Assembly (NCBI RefSeq): GCF_009498525.1
Contig: NZ_QSNT01000002.1
Location: 1,240,001 to 1,304,000, forward strand
Origin: Rhizobium sp. ICMP 5592
GTDB lineage: Bacteria > Pseudomonadota > Alphaproteobacteria > Rhizobiales > Rhizobiaceae
Direction: 5' to 3'
Length of the DNA: 64,000 bases
Both the position numbers and the translations under genes were made by a program. This document shows, piece by piece, positions 11,259 to 20,458 of this stretch. Position 1 is the stretch's first letter. Every line of letters starts with the position of its first letter. The notes beneath the pieces are model-generated. The model saw only the letters and a program-made list of their open reading frames with translations. It was not told the origin of the DNA and did not search any database.

Positions 11259-11792
11259 ATGATCCGGACAAGCGATATTCTCGGCGTAGCGCTGGCGGCT
11301 GGCGTTCTGTGCGCCATCAACGCCGGGTCGGCCTCCGCGCAAGCCATCGCGAACTGTTCGCTGCGGCCTGCGGTCAGCGCCGAACGCCAGACCCTGAATT
11401 GCGAACCGGGGCTTAGCATCACCATCGAACGCGGAGCACGCTACCGGTTAGCGGACAGAAATCACGACGGTCAGGTGGATGCCATCGTGCTCAACAGCAA
11501 GGCGGCGTTCGTCGATGTCGACAGCAGCCGCATTCAAGGCGGGTTCGAAGTGGTGACGCCGCAGGCGATAGCAGCCGTCCGCGGCACACGATGGGCGGTC
11601 GATGCGCAGCGTGGCAAGACATCCGTGCTGGTGCTGCGCGGCCGCGTCGCTGTCAACAAGGTTTCGACCGGGCAAGGTGTTACGCTCGGGCAATGGCAGG
11701 GCGTTGATGCCGATCGCGGCCGCTCTCCGCTGCATGTCACGCGCTGGGGACAACCACGCATAGACGCGTTGATGGCTCGTCTCGGCCAGTGA
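11259..11792 (+). CDS. Exported FecR-domain protein
   Basis: 177 residues with a signal peptide (ILGVALAAGVLCAINAGSASA-QA) and a FecR-type beta domain: GLSITIERGARYRL, FEVVTPQAIAAVRGTRWAVD and TSVLVLRGRVAV. VTPxAxxAVRGT is the recognisable core. It lies 13 bp before a CHASE2-cyclase gene. Such FecR-CHASE2 pairs recur in alphaproteobacteria, which suggests the periplasmic FecR protein passes information to the sensor part of the cyclase. That link is inference. Confidence 0.85.
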   Translation: MIRTSDILGVALAAGVLCAINAGSASAQAIANCSLRPAVSAERQTLNCEPGLSITIERGARYRLADRNHDGQVDAIVLNSKAAFVDVDSSRIQGGFEVVTPQAIAAVRGTRWAVDAQRGKTSVLVLRGRVAVNKVSTGQGVTLGQWQGVDADRGRSPLHVTRWGQPRIDALMARLGQ

Positions 11793-11805
11793 GATCCTGA
11801 CGCTC

Positions 11806-13680
11806 ATGCGCAGACCGCCGCTCCAGACGCTGATCGCGCTTGTCTTGACCGCCGTCTGGGGCCTCGGCCTCGGCATCACCCATCTGCGCGGCGACATTCC
11901 CTTCATCGACGGAGCTGAGGCGACGCTGACGAACCTCAGAAATGCGGTCGGCGGCAGCCGTCAACCACCCGATATCGTCACCATTGTTGCCATCGACGAC
12001 GATGCATCGCGGGCCGCAGGACGATATCCGCTGCCTCGCGCCAGCCTCGCCACAATCATAGATGCGATCGCCGCATTGGGGCCGAAAGCCATCGCGCTCG
12101 ACATGCTTCTGGTCGATCCGGGCGATGAGGCCGGCGATGCGGCGCTGGAGCAATCGCTCAGGCGAACCAATATCGTACTGGCCGCCGCCGGCATCTTTCC
12201 GGAAAGCCGCCAGCGCGTCACCGACAACAGCAAGGAACCTCTCGCCCGCGTCCCCAGCGCGCTGCAATTCCTCGAGCCGCAGCAGCGGTTCGCGGAGGCT
12301 GCGAGCTATGGCGTCGTCAATGTGCAGACCGACAAGACGGGAACGCCGCGTTTCGTGCCCATGCTGTTCCGCAGCGGCGAGTGGATCGAGCCGTCCTTCT
12401 CGCTGCGCGTGGTTTCGGCCGCGACCGGCGAACACCCAACGGTCATCTCCGACCACATCAAGATCGGCGACCGCTCCGTGCATACCGATACCGGCTATCT
12501 GATGCCGCTCTCCTTCTATGGCCCGCGCGGCACGATCCGCACCATCAGCGCCAGCGCGGCGTTGAACGGGCAATTGCCGGAGGAGGCGATCCGGGACCAT
12601 ATCGTCGTCATCGGCGCGACCGTCACCGGCGGTGGCGATGTCTTTCCGACCCCCTTCGATCCGGTGCTGCCGGGCGTCGAAGTCATCTCCACCTCGATCA
12701 CGCATCTGATCGCTGGCGACGGCCTGGTGCGCGACCGTGGCGTGCGTCTCATCGACCTCTATTTCGCCGTCGGCCTGCCGCTCGTTATCGTCAGCCTGCT
12801 TGCCTGGCGGCGCAACACCATCGGCCTGATCATGGCGCTCTGCGTCGTCCTTGCCTGGTTAGCGATCAACCTCAGCGCCTTCAAGCACGGGATATGGCTG
12901 AGTGCCGCCTTGCCGATCGTGGCGACGGTGCCACCAGCACTGCTCTTCGGCGCGACGCAGCTTTGGCTCGGCCGCAGGCAGGCCGGGCGCTTTGCCGAAC
13001 AGAGCGAACGCCTGCAGCGCATCCAGGCGCCCGGTCTTGCCGAACATCTTGCTCATGATCCCGGCTTTCTCGCGGAGCCGGTGCATCAGGAGGCTGCCGT
13101 GGTCTTCATCGACATCAACGGCTTTACGGGCCTCAGCGAGGCGATCGGACCGGCCGCAGTGCGGGAGCTGCTGAACGGCTTCTACAATCTCGTCGACGAG
13201 GAGGTGACTGCCAGCGGCGGCGCGATTACCAGCTTCATGGGAGACGGCGCGATGATCCTTTTCGGCCTGCCACAGCCGAAGCGAACCGATCCCGCCAATG
13301 CGGCACGCTGTTGTATTCACCTTGCCGACCGGATGAGAGGCTGGCTCGCAACGCTGCCGGAGGCAACCGCCTCCCGCATTGGCTTCAAGATCGGCGCACA
13401 TTTCGGCACCATCGTCGCCTCCAGACTCGGCGGCGAAGGCCGTCAGCAGATCACGGCGACCGGCGACACGGTGAACGTTGCCAGCCGCCTGATGGAAGTG
13501 GCCGCCCGCAATCACGCGGAAATTGCCATCAGCAATCACCTGTTGCATTCTGCCGGACATGACAGCCTGCCCTATATTGAGGGCAGGCTTGAAGGTCCGG
13601 TTGAAACGAGCTTACGCGGCCGTACCGGATCCCTGGCGATATGGCTCTGGCGCAGCCATGCATCATCCGGAACGCCCTGA
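11806..13680 (+). CDS. CHASE2-domain adenylate/guanylate cyclase
   Basis: A 624-residue membrane signalling enzyme. An N-terminal membrane helix is followed by a CHASE2 sensor domain (~30-300; VAIDDDASRAAGRYPLPRA, FSLRVVSAATG, VVIGATVTGGGDVFPTPFD). Three membrane helices come next (~310-395; LPLVIVSLLAW, IMALCVVLAWLAI, ALPIVATVPPALLFG), then a class III nucleotide cyclase domain (~425-560). The cyclase shows VVFIDINGFTGLSE with the first metal Asp, FMGDGAMILFG with the second, and ATGDTVNVASRLME near the transition-state residues. cAMP is the more likely product in rhizobia, but ATP versus GTP use is not certain. Likely co-transcribed with the FecR gene. Confidence 0.9.
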   Translation: MRRPPLQTLIALVLTAVWGLGLGITHLRGDIPFIDGAEATLTNLRNAVGGSRQPPDIVTIVAIDDDASRAAGRYPLPRASLATIIDAIAALGPKAIALDMLLVDPGDEAGDAALEQSLRRTNIVLAAAGIFPESRQRVTDNSKEPLARVPSALQFLEPQQRFAEAASYGVVNVQTDKTGTPRFVPMLFRSGEWIEPSFSLRVVSAATGEHPTVISDHIKIGDRSVHTDTGYLMPLSFYGPRGTIRTISASAALNGQLPEEAIRDHIVVIGATVTGGGDVFPTPFDPVLPGVEVISTSITHLIAGDGLVRDRGVRLIDLYFAVGLPLVIVSLLAWRRNTIGLIMALCVVLAWLAINLSAFKHGIWLSAALPIVATVPPALLFGATQLWLGRRQAGRFAEQSERLQRIQAPGLAEHLAHDPGFLAEPVHQEAAVVFIDINGFTGLSEAIGPAAVRELLNGFYNLVDEEVTASGGAITSFMGDGAMILFGLPQPKRTDPANAARCCIHLADRMRGWLATLPEATASRIGFKIGAHFGTIVASRLGGEGRQQITATGDTVNVASRLMEVAARNHAEIAISNHLLHSAGHDSLPYIEGRLEGPVETSLRGRTGSLAIWLWRSHASSGTP

Positions 13681-13692
13681 TTATTTCAGGCT

Positions 13693-14301
13693 CTATCCGC
13701 GCCACATCGGGATGATGGACATCACGAGCAGACAGGCGAGCGAGGCATTGAGCACGCGCCATTGCCATGCCGTTTTCAGCAGGCGTCCGAGCAATTGGCC
13801 GAGCGCGCACCAGACCGCCAGCGAAAATGCAGCGACGAGGCAGAAGGTCGACCCGAGCAGAATTGCGAGCGTAGCCGGGCTGTTCGCCAGGGCCGCGAAG
13901 GAGGCGGCCGCGCCAACGGTCATCGCCCAGCCCTTGGGATTGTACCAGAGCATCCAGACGCCGGCGACAAAGCTAGTGGGTTTCGCCATCTCACCGGAAA
14001 GATGCGGCGGTCCGCTGCGGCCGATTCGGATGGCGAGCCAGATCAGGTAAAGCGAGCCGAGCGCTTTCATCGCGACCTGCAATGAGGGCAGGGCCATCAA
14101 CAGGCCTCCGAGCCCGGCGGCAGCCGCACAGGCGATCGAGCCGAGACCGACGGCGCAGCCGGCCATGACGGGAATCGACCGGCGAAAGCCGAAATGGGCA
14201 CCGGATGCGGTCGCAAGCGTCGTGGCGCCGCCAGGGGTGATGGTCGAGATCAGCGCGAAGAGGATTAGGGGCAGCAAGGCATCGATGGTCATGCGAGGCA
14301 A
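13693..14301 (-). CDS. LysE/RhtB family amino-acid exporter
   Basis: A 202-residue membrane protein with about six helices and the LysE-family start LLPLILFALISTITPGGATTLATASGAHFGFRRSIP (the Pro-Gly motif after helix I), plus the SLYLIWLAIRIGR and WNPKGW-like (WYNPKGWAMTV) blocks. The start could be 14301 or the Met three codons later. It exports an unknown amino acid or metabolite. It is transcribed divergently from a LysR regulator 90 bp away, the usual arrangement in which the regulator controls the exporter. It converges with the cyclase gene, 12 bp apart. Confidence 0.88.
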   Translation of the reverse strand: MPRMTIDALLPLILFALISTITPGGATTLATASGAHFGFRRSIPVMAGCAVGLGSIACAAAAGLGGLLMALPSLQVAMKALGSLYLIWLAIRIGRSGPPHLSGEMAKPTSFVAGVWMLWYNPKGWAMTVGAAASFAALANSPATLAILLGSTFCLVAAFSLAVWCALGQLLGRLLKTAWQWRVLNASLACLLVMSIIPMWRG

Positions 14302-14390
14302 ACTCCGTTTTCAACGGAGACATAGGCGAATGATGGCCATCATAAAAACGAATGTTGAAGGGATGGTGCATTAGCATCTATAATGGATGC

Positions 14391-15266
14391 ATGAGCCGGA
14401 ACTTCGATATTGCCCTGATCAGAACCTTTGTCGCCGTCGCCGACCACGGCAGCATGACGATAGCCGCCAATACGCTGCACATGACGCAGGGGGCGGTCAG
14501 CCAGCAGATCAAACGACTGGAAGATATGCTTGGCTGTACCTTGTTCGAGCGGGAGAAGCGCGGATTGCGGCTGACGAATGCAGGCGAGCGACTGCTCGGC
14601 AATGCGCGCCGGCTGTTGATTCTCAACGACGATATCTGGGCCGACATGACGGACGGTACGGTCGAAGGCAGCGTACGGCTCGGCGTGCCCTATGATCTGA
14701 TCGGAACAACGCTGGCGCCGGTTCTCAAATCCTACGCCGAACGTCACCCGCAGGTGGAGATTTCTTTGGTCTGCGCCTCATCGCCGGAGCTAATGCGGGC
14801 ACTCGACGATGGCAGCATCGATCTCGGCGTCATAGAGGAACCGCTCGGCTCGTCGAAGGGGGAATGCCTGGCGATCGACCGGCTGGTCTGGGTCGGTGCC
14901 AGAGCTGGCAATGCCTACCGCAAGGATCCACTGCCGATTTCGATGGTGGCCGACACCTGCGCCTTCCGGCCATCCGTCTTTGCTGCATTGTCGGATGATG
15001 GACGTCGCTGGCGGACGGTCTTCGAGAACGGCAATATCGAAGCGACAACCGCAACGGTTCGCACCGATCTTGCGGTCACCGCCTGGCTCGCCTCCACCGT
15101 TCCCGCAGATCTCGATATTCTCGGCGTTAACGAAGGCCTGCCGGAGCTGCCGGTCTTCTCCGTCAACCTCCATTTGCCGAAAAGCGAAGCGACGCCTCCC
15201 GCCACTGAGCTTGCCCGCCACATCCGCGAGGGGCTAATGCGGCCGCGACAGGTCACGGCCGCATGA
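14391..15266 (+). CDS. LysR family transcriptional regulator
   Basis: A 291-residue regulator. ATG 14391 is chosen because it places the winged HTH directly at the start: FDIALIRTFVAVADHGSMTIAANTLHMTQGAVSQQIKRLEDMLGCTLFER. The C-terminal co-inducer domain follows (VRLGVPYDLIGTTLAPVLKSYAERHPQVEISL). It faces the lysE-type exporter across a short shared promoter region (14302-14390), so control of that exporter is the best guess. The ligand is unknown. Confidence 0.92.
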   Translation: MSRNFDIALIRTFVAVADHGSMTIAANTLHMTQGAVSQQIKRLEDMLGCTLFEREKRGLRLTNAGERLLGNARRLLILNDDIWADMTDGTVEGSVRLGVPYDLIGTTLAPVLKSYAERHPQVEISLVCASSPELMRALDDGSIDLGVIEEPLGSSKGECLAIDRLVWVGARAGNAYRKDPLPISMVADTCAFRPSVFAALSDDGRRWRTVFENGNIEATTATVRTDLAVTAWLASTVPADLDILGVNEGLPELPVFSVNLHLPKSEATPPATELARHIREGLMRPRQVTAA

Positions 15267-15276
15267 AATACATTTG

Positions 15277-16365
15277 TTACGCAGCCCTCGGCAACGGGCC
15301 GACGTAACGTGACTGCGGGCGGATCAAACGGCCCTCCAATGTCTGCTCGCGCGCATGGGCAATCCAGCCGACCGTGCGGCCGATCGCAAAGACGCCGGTG
15401 AAGGCGTTGCGCGGAAAGCCGAGAGCGTCAAGCAGCAGCGCCGTGTAGTACTCCACATTGACATCGAGGGGACGATCCGGCTTGCGCTCCTTCAGGAGTG
15501 CAAGTGCCGCAGTCTCGATCGCTTCGGCGAGCGCGATGCGACCGGCGTCCGCCTGACCACTTGCGAAAATCGGCTTGAGCGCTGTTTTCAAGGCGTCGGC
15601 GCGCGGATCGCGGACACGGTAGACGCGGTGGCCGAAGCCCATCAGCCTTTCGCCATGATCAAGCGCCTGCGACAGCCAGGCCCGCGCATTGGCCGGCTCG
15701 CCGACGGCGTCGAACATGTCGAGCACCGGGCCGGGAGCGCCGCCATGCAGCGGTCCCTTGAGAGCGCTGATCGCGGCCAGTACCGAGGAGGTGAGACCGG
15801 CATGGGTGGAGGCAATGACGCGGGAGGCGAAGGTGGAAGCATTGAGGCCATGGTCGGAAATCGTCACCAGATAGGCATCGAGACCGGCTGTCTGCTCCGG
15901 CGTCGGTCGCTTGCCCGTCAGCATGCGCAGGATGTCGGCCGCCTGCGACAGCGAGGCGTCGGGCTTGATCGGCGTCTCACCGTTCTGAAGACGCAATACG
16001 GCGGGCAGGAAAACAGCCGGCGCTGCCATCAGGCGGATGGCGGTCGCGAAATCCTCGCCGTCCTCGATGCGGGCCAGCAATGCCCTAACGGCCTCGACCG
16101 GGGGCAGGGCCAGCAACGCCGGATCGGCGGCACCGACATGTGCGAACAACTCCGCGCGAGCGGCGCCCAGCTGCGTCTTGATGCTCGCAGCATCGGCATG
16201 TTCCTCGAACAGGCCATCAAGCAGCAGGGCTGCGACATCCTCGAAACGGCTCGTCGCCACCAGATCATCCAACGACACGCCGCGAATGATCAGTCGACCG
16301 GCGGCACCGTCGACATCGGACAGCTTGGTTTCGGCAGCAATGACATCTTCAAGACCACTTTTCAT
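15277..16365 (-). CDS. Citrate synthase/2-methylcitrate synthase family protein
   Basis: About 362 residues. The start is taken as the third of three adjacent Met codons, because AAAGGAG sits 7 bp before it. Citrate synthase blocks are seen: GPLHGGAPGPVLDMF, MGFGHRVYRVRDPRADAL, and NVEYYTALLLDALGFP near the end, then GRTVGWIAHAREQ and LIRPQSRYVG. The two active-site His are present, but the position of the catalytic Asp (as in NVDFYSG of typical citrate synthase) is occupied by Glu. This short form is usually not the main GltA of the TCA cycle. It is divergent from a second family member. Confidence 0.85.
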   Translation of the reverse strand: MKSGLEDVIAAETKLSDVDGAAGRLIIRGVSLDDLVATSRFEDVAALLLDGLFEEHADAASIKTQLGAARAELFAHVGAADPALLALPPVEAVRALLARIEDGEDFATAIRLMAAPAVFLPAVLRLQNGETPIKPDASLSQAADILRMLTGKRPTPEQTAGLDAYLVTISDHGLNASTFASRVIASTHAGLTSSVLAAISALKGPLHGGAPGPVLDMFDAVGEPANARAWLSQALDHGERLMGFGHRVYRVRDPRADALKTALKPIFASGQADAGRIALAEAIETAALALLKERKPDRPLDVNVEYYTALLLDALGFPRNAFTGVFAIGRTVGWIAHAREQTLEGRLIRPQSRYVGPLPRAA

Positions 16366-16449
16366 CATCATTCTCCTTTGACTATGCATTTAGATCGGTC
16401 CTATCTTCATTGACGTCAATCTTGATGAAATTGATCAATGTGAGGAATT

Positions 16450-17583
16450 ATGAGTTGGCTGACGGCGGAGCAGGCGCTGACCCTGCTGGGCACAAAACCG
16501 CAGACGCTGTACGCCAATGTCAGCCGCGGCCGCATCCGCGCGAAACCCGATCCGGCGGATACCCGGCGCAGCCTCTATTTCACCGATGATGTCAAACGGC
16601 TGGCGACACGCCATGCCGGACGGCGCAAGACCGAGACGGTGGCGGCCGAGGCGATCCAGTGGGGCGATCCGGTGCTGCCCTCGGCGCTGTCGACGGTTTA
16701 CGACGGCCGGCTGTTCTATCGCGGCCGGGATGCGGCCGGGCTTGCCGACCATGCGACGCTGGAGGAGATCGCGGTTCTGCTCTGGGACATGAAGCGACCG
16801 CTGCGGCTGGAAGGGCAGGGTGGAGACGAACGATCACCTGCTCTGAGCACTGCCTTTTCAGCTCTGGCCGGGCGCGCCACCACCGACCTGCCTTCACTTG
16901 GACGCTCGTTGCCGGCGCTGCAGAACGAAGCCGAAAGCGTATTCGGCACCGTTGCGGAAGCGCTGGCGCCGGGGGCGTCAAAGTTGCCGCTGCATGAACG
17001 TCTGGCAACGGCCTGGGACAGGCCGGATGCAAACGACCTCATTCGCCGTTGCCTCGTCCTCTTCGCCGATCACGAGCTCAACGCCTCGACCTTCACGGCG
17101 CGGATCACCGCTTCCGCTGGCGCAACGCTGTCAGCCGCCGCGCTCTCCGGTCTTGCGACGCTGACCGGGCCGCTGCATGGCGGCGCATGGCAAAGCGTAC
17201 GATCGCTGGTCACCCGCGCCGCCGCGATCGGGGCGGAGGAGGCGGTGCGCGGCTATCTGGCGGAAGGCCGGCCAGTGCCGGCGGTCGGGCATCCGTTCTA
17301 TCCGGACGGCGATGCGCGCGCCAAGGCGCTGCTCGCATGCTTTACCCTGCCGCCCCTGTTCGCAGAGGTTCGGAGCGTAGCCCAAGACCTCGTTGGAGAG
17401 CGTGTCAATGTCGACTTTGCACTGACGGCGCTGACGTCAGCCTATCATCTGCCTGAGGACGCACCGCTGATCATCTTCGCGCTTGCCCGCACGGTCGGCT
17501 GGCTGGCGCATGCCATGGAACAATCGACAAGCGGCCATCTGATCCGTCCGCGCGCGCGTTACGTCGGCCCGCCGGTCGAGTGA
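16450..17583 (+). CDS. Citrate synthase family protein with N-terminal DNA-binding-like helix-turn-helix
   Basis: 377 residues. Residues 1-60 (LTAEQALTLLGTKPQTLYANVSRGRIRA, then YFTDDVKRLA) look like a MerR/excisionase-type winged helix, fused to a citrate synthase domain from about residue 75. Catalytic-type blocks are GPLHGGAWQSVRSL, VGHPFYPDGDARA and NVDFALTALTSAY. The Asp is kept, but the usual GHRVYK loop has become GHPFYPDGD. The end, TVGWLAHAMEQ...LIRPRARYVGP, is typical. It lies divergent from the other citrate synthase gene, 84 bp apart. Enzyme, regulator or both is not decided by the sequence. Confidence 0.85.
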   Translation: MSWLTAEQALTLLGTKPQTLYANVSRGRIRAKPDPADTRRSLYFTDDVKRLATRHAGRRKTETVAAEAIQWGDPVLPSALSTVYDGRLFYRGRDAAGLADHATLEEIAVLLWDMKRPLRLEGQGGDERSPALSTAFSALAGRATTDLPSLGRSLPALQNEAESVFGTVAEALAPGASKLPLHERLATAWDRPDANDLIRRCLVLFADHELNASTFTARITASAGATLSAAALSGLATLTGPLHGGAWQSVRSLVTRAAAIGAEEAVRGYLAEGRPVPAVGHPFYPDGDARAKALLACFTLPPLFAEVRSVAQDLVGERVNVDFALTALTSAYHLPEDAPLIIFALARTVGWLAHAMEQSTSGHLIRPRARYVGPPVE

Positions 17584-17936
17584 CAGACGGCCTCGATATT
17601 GTGTCCGTCTGGATCGAGGATGAAGGCGCCGTAGTAGTTGGGGTGATAGTGGGGCCGGATACCGGGAGGCCCATTGTCCAGCCCGCCAGCGGCAAGGGCG
17701 GCCTCATAGAATTGGTCAACGGTCGCTCTGTCCTGAGCGGTGAAGGCAATGTGAGCGCTGGTCTGCGGTAGGTTGCGCTGCCCTATCCAGAAGAAGGCTT
17801 TGGGCCTGATCCCATATCCCGCAAATATCGCGCCTTCGGCGTACAGGCGCTCTATGCCGAGCGGCAGCAAAGCCTTGTCGTAGAAGGCCTTCGACCGTTC
17901 GACATCGCTCACTCCGATTGTAACGTGATCCAGCAT
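17559..17936 (-). CDS. VOC family protein (glyoxalase/bleomycin-resistance fold)
   Basis: About 125 residues from ATG 17936, where the VOC domain begins (MLDHVTIGVSDVERSKAFYDKALLPLG). The frame upstream has no domain content. One full vicinal-oxygen-chelate module is present, ending YYGAFILDPDGHNIEAVCH with the typical metal-region Glu and YxAxxxDPDGxxxE motif. It could be a lyase, dioxygenase-like enzyme or binding protein. Its 3' end overlaps the convergent citrate-synthase-like gene by 25 bp. Confidence 0.85.
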   Translation of the reverse strand: MLDHVTIGVSDVERSKAFYDKALLPLGIERLYAEGAIFAGYGIRPKAFFWIGQRNLPQTSAHIAFTAQDRATVDQFYEAALAAGGLDNGPPGIRPHYHPNYYGAFILDPDGHNIEAVCHSTGGPT

Positions 17937-18136
17937 ATTGGCTCCAGAGACGGTCGATGCCGATAGCATCGCAGCTTGCCAGCGCCAGGCAATATCACAG
18001 ATGCGTGAGCGCCGCATTTTTCACCCTGATCCCGCGCGGCTGCATAGCTCGCCCGTCATTTGTTCATTGGCAAAGACGGCTAAATGTCTTTATTGAGATT
18101 TCAACCGATACAAATCCTTCCTTGGGAGACTGAAAC

Positions 18137-19162
18137 ATGCAAATCGGAATGATTGGCCTTGGCCGTATGGGCAGCAACATGGTGCAGCGTCTGATGAAGG
18201 GCGGCCATACTGCCGTCGTTCTCGACGCGCGTCCGGAAAGCGTCGCGACGCTTGAACAGCTCGGCGCCACCGGCAGCACCTCGCTCGAGGATTTCGTATC
18301 GAAGCTCGCCCGTCCCCGTGCCGTCTGGCTCATGCTGCCGGCTGCGATCGTCGACCAGGAGCTTACAGCACTCCTTCCGCTGCTCGACGAGGGCGATATC
18401 GTCATCGACGGCGGCAACTCCTATTACCATGACGACATACGCCGCGCCGAGGAACTGAAATCCAAGGGCATCCATTATGTCGACGTTGGCACCAGCGGCG
18501 GCGTCTTCGGCCTGCAGCGCGGCTACTGCCTGATGATCGGCGGCGAAAAGGATACCGTCGAACACCTGTCGCCGATCTTCGCAACGCTCGCACCGGGCGT
18601 CGGCGACGTTCTTCCCTCGCCAATGCGCTCCGAAGAAGCCGCAAAGGCCAGCACGGCCGAACAGGGATATCTGCATTGCGGTCCGTCCGGCGCCGGCCAC
18701 TTCGTCAAGATGGTCCATAACGGTATCGAATACGGCCTGATGGCTGCCTATGCCGAAGGCTTCAACGTGCTGCGTCATGCCAATGTTGGCAAGCAGACCA
18801 CCGAGGCCGACGCGGAAACCGCGCCGCTGTCGCATCCGCAATATTACCAGTACGACCTCGACATCGCCGAAATCAGCGAAGTCTGGCGCCGCGGCAGCGT
18901 CATCACCTCCTGGCTGCTCGACCTCACCGCCGACGCGCTGCATGGCGATGCCGCCCTGTCGCAATATGCCGGCCGCGTTTCGGATTCCGGCGAGGGCCGC
19001 TGGACCATCTCGGCCGCGATCGACGAAGGCGTCCCCACGCCGGTGCTCAGCGCCGCCCTCTACGGCCGCTTCGCCTCGCGCGGCAATGACGACTACGCCA
19101 ACAAGGTTTTGTCGGCCATGCGCGCCGGCTTCGGCGGCCACCACGAGAAGCCGGTCAAGTAA
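18137..19162 (+). CDS. gnd: 6-phosphogluconate dehydrogenase, decarboxylating (short GntZ/YqeC type)
   Basis: 341 residues, converting 6-phosphogluconate to ribulose 5-phosphate and CO2. The Rossmann start [19 protein letters not shown] is followed by VVLDAR, where the acidic residue after strand 2 suggests NAD+ rather than NADP+ (inference). The substrate motifs [21 protein letters not shown] and [23 protein letters not shown] contain the catalytic Lys. It is shorter than the classical ~470-residue Gnd because it lacks the long C-terminal repeat of helices. A terminator follows. Confidence 0.92.
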   Translation: MQIGMIGLGRMGSNMVQRLMKGGHTAVVLDARPESVATLEQLGATGSTSLEDFVSKLARPRAVWLMLPAAIVDQELTALLPLLDEGDIVIDGGNSYYHDDIRRAEELKSKGIHYVDVGTSGGVFGLQRGYCLMIGGEKDTVEHLSPIFATLAPGVGDVLPSPMRSEEAAKASTAEQGYLHCGPSGAGHFVKMVHNGIEYGLMAAYAEGFNVLRHANVGKQTTEADAETAPLSHPQYYQYDLDIAEISEVWRRGSVITSWLLDLTADALHGDAALSQYAGRVSDSGEGRWTISAAIDEGVPTPVLSAALYGRFASRGNDDYANKVLSAMRAGFGGHHEKPVK

Positions 19163-19189
19163 TCGCCTTACGGTTTTGATGATAGTCGT

Positions 19190-19219
19190 GCCGGGCGGGT
19201 CAAACTGCCCGGCAGTTTT
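19190..19219 (+). terminator. Rho-independent terminator after gnd
   Basis: GCCGGGC and GCCCGGC form a 7-bp stem around a 10-base loop, followed by AGTTTTGT. It lies between the gnd stop and the convergent end of moeA and probably serves gnd mainly. Confidence 0.75.
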
Positions 19220-19228
19220 GTATCCGAT

Positions 19229-20455
19229 CTAGCTCAGTAGGTCGGGGCGCAGCAGCAGGACCGGGCATTCGTCGCCCACTGCAAGTTCCGGTGCATGTGG
19301 TGGGCGGATGATGAGGCAATCCGAGCGGGAAAAGATCTTCATCATCGAGGAATCCTGCTTGGAAAATGGCGCGGCCAGCCAAGAACCGTTAGCGGCTTTC
19401 GTCAATGTCGCGCGTACATAGTCCTGGCGCTGGTCATTGGCCTTGAGTGAGATGGCAGCATGGGCCATGGCTTCGCGCTTCACATTCGGCAGAGACGCCA
19501 GCTTGCGGATCAGCGGTTCCAGGAACAACAGGCCGCAGACGAGGCTGGAGACCGGATTGCCGGGTAGTCCGAGCACATGGGTTTCGCCGAGGCTACCGAC
19601 CATCAACGGCTTGCCGGGGCGCATGGCGATCCGCCAGAAATCGAGCTGCATTCCCGCTTCGATGAGCGTCGCCTGCACCAGATCGTGATCGCCGACAGAG
19701 GCGCCGCCGAGCGTGACGATGACGTCCGCTTTCGCCACCTGCGCCCGGCCGATTGCGGCGGTAATTTCCGCCTTGTCGTCGGGCACGATGCCGAGATCGA
19801 GCACATGCGCGCCGGCGCTGCGGGCAAGTGCGGCGATCCCGAAGGTGTTCGACGCGATGATTTGCGAAGGGCCAGGCTCTGCTCCGGGCGTTACCAGCTC
19901 ATCGCCCGTCGCAAGGATCGCCACCAGCGGGCGGCGATAGACATCAAGCGCTGGATGGTTCATGGCAGCGGCAACCGTGAGCCGCGAGAAATCCATCACC
20001 GTGCCCGCTGGAAGCACGGCTTCACCTTCAGCAAAATCCTGGCCGCGCGGACGGATATGCTGGCCTTTGCGCAAAGGGTAAGCTGTGCGGATCCGGCCTT
20101 CTTCCTGCCGTTCCGCGTCTTCCTGCAACAGCACCGTATCGGCGCCAGCCGGAACCGGGGCACCGGTGAAGATACGCACCACTTCGCCCTTGCCGACCGT
20201 ACCTTCGAAAGCATGGCCGGCGGCGGACGCGCCGATTACGGTCAATTCCGCGCCCGGCTCGGCGGCATCTTCGAAGCGCAGTGCATAACCATCCATCGCC
20301 GAGGCGTCGAACGGCGGTTGCGTAAGACGCGCGGCGAGATCCTTGGCGAGAACCCGACCTTCGGCGAGATCGAGCGTCACGCTTTCGATGCGATGGAGCG
20401 GCTTCGCGCTGTTCAGCAGGCGCCCCTGGGCGTCCACTACGGGTAAAAGGCTCAT
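19229..20455 (-). CDS. moeA: Molybdopterin molybdenumtransferase
   Basis: A 408-residue enzyme inserting molybdate into adenylylated molybdopterin, the last step of basic molybdenum cofactor synthesis. MoeA blocks are visible: FDASAMDGYALR near residue 50, IFTGAPVPAGADTVLLQED, ILATGDELVTPG with SNTFGI, VTLGGASVGDHDLV, and HVLGLPGNPVSSLV. The last gene of the ppiD-trpD-trpC-moaC-moeA run, it starts 3 bp after moaC and is surely co-transcribed. Confidence 0.96.
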   Translation of the reverse strand: MSLLPVVDAQGRLLNSAKPLHRIESVTLDLAEGRVLAKDLAARLTQPPFDASAMDGYALRFEDAAEPGAELTVIGASAAGHAFEGTVGKGEVVRIFTGAPVPAGADTVLLQEDAERQEEGRIRTAYPLRKGQHIRPRGQDFAEGEAVLPAGTVMDFSRLTVAAAMNHPALDVYRRPLVAILATGDELVTPGAEPGPSQIIASNTFGIAALARSAGAHVLDLGIVPDDKAEITAAIGRAQVAKADVIVTLGGASVGDHDLVQATLIEAGMQLDFWRIAMRPGKPLMVGSLGETHVLGLPGNPVSSLVCGLLFLEPLIRKLASLPNVKREAMAHAAISLKANDQRQDYVRATLTKAANGSWLAAPFSKQDSSMMKIFSRSDCLIIRPPHAPELAVGDECPVLLLRPDLLS

Positions 20456-20458
20456 GCG

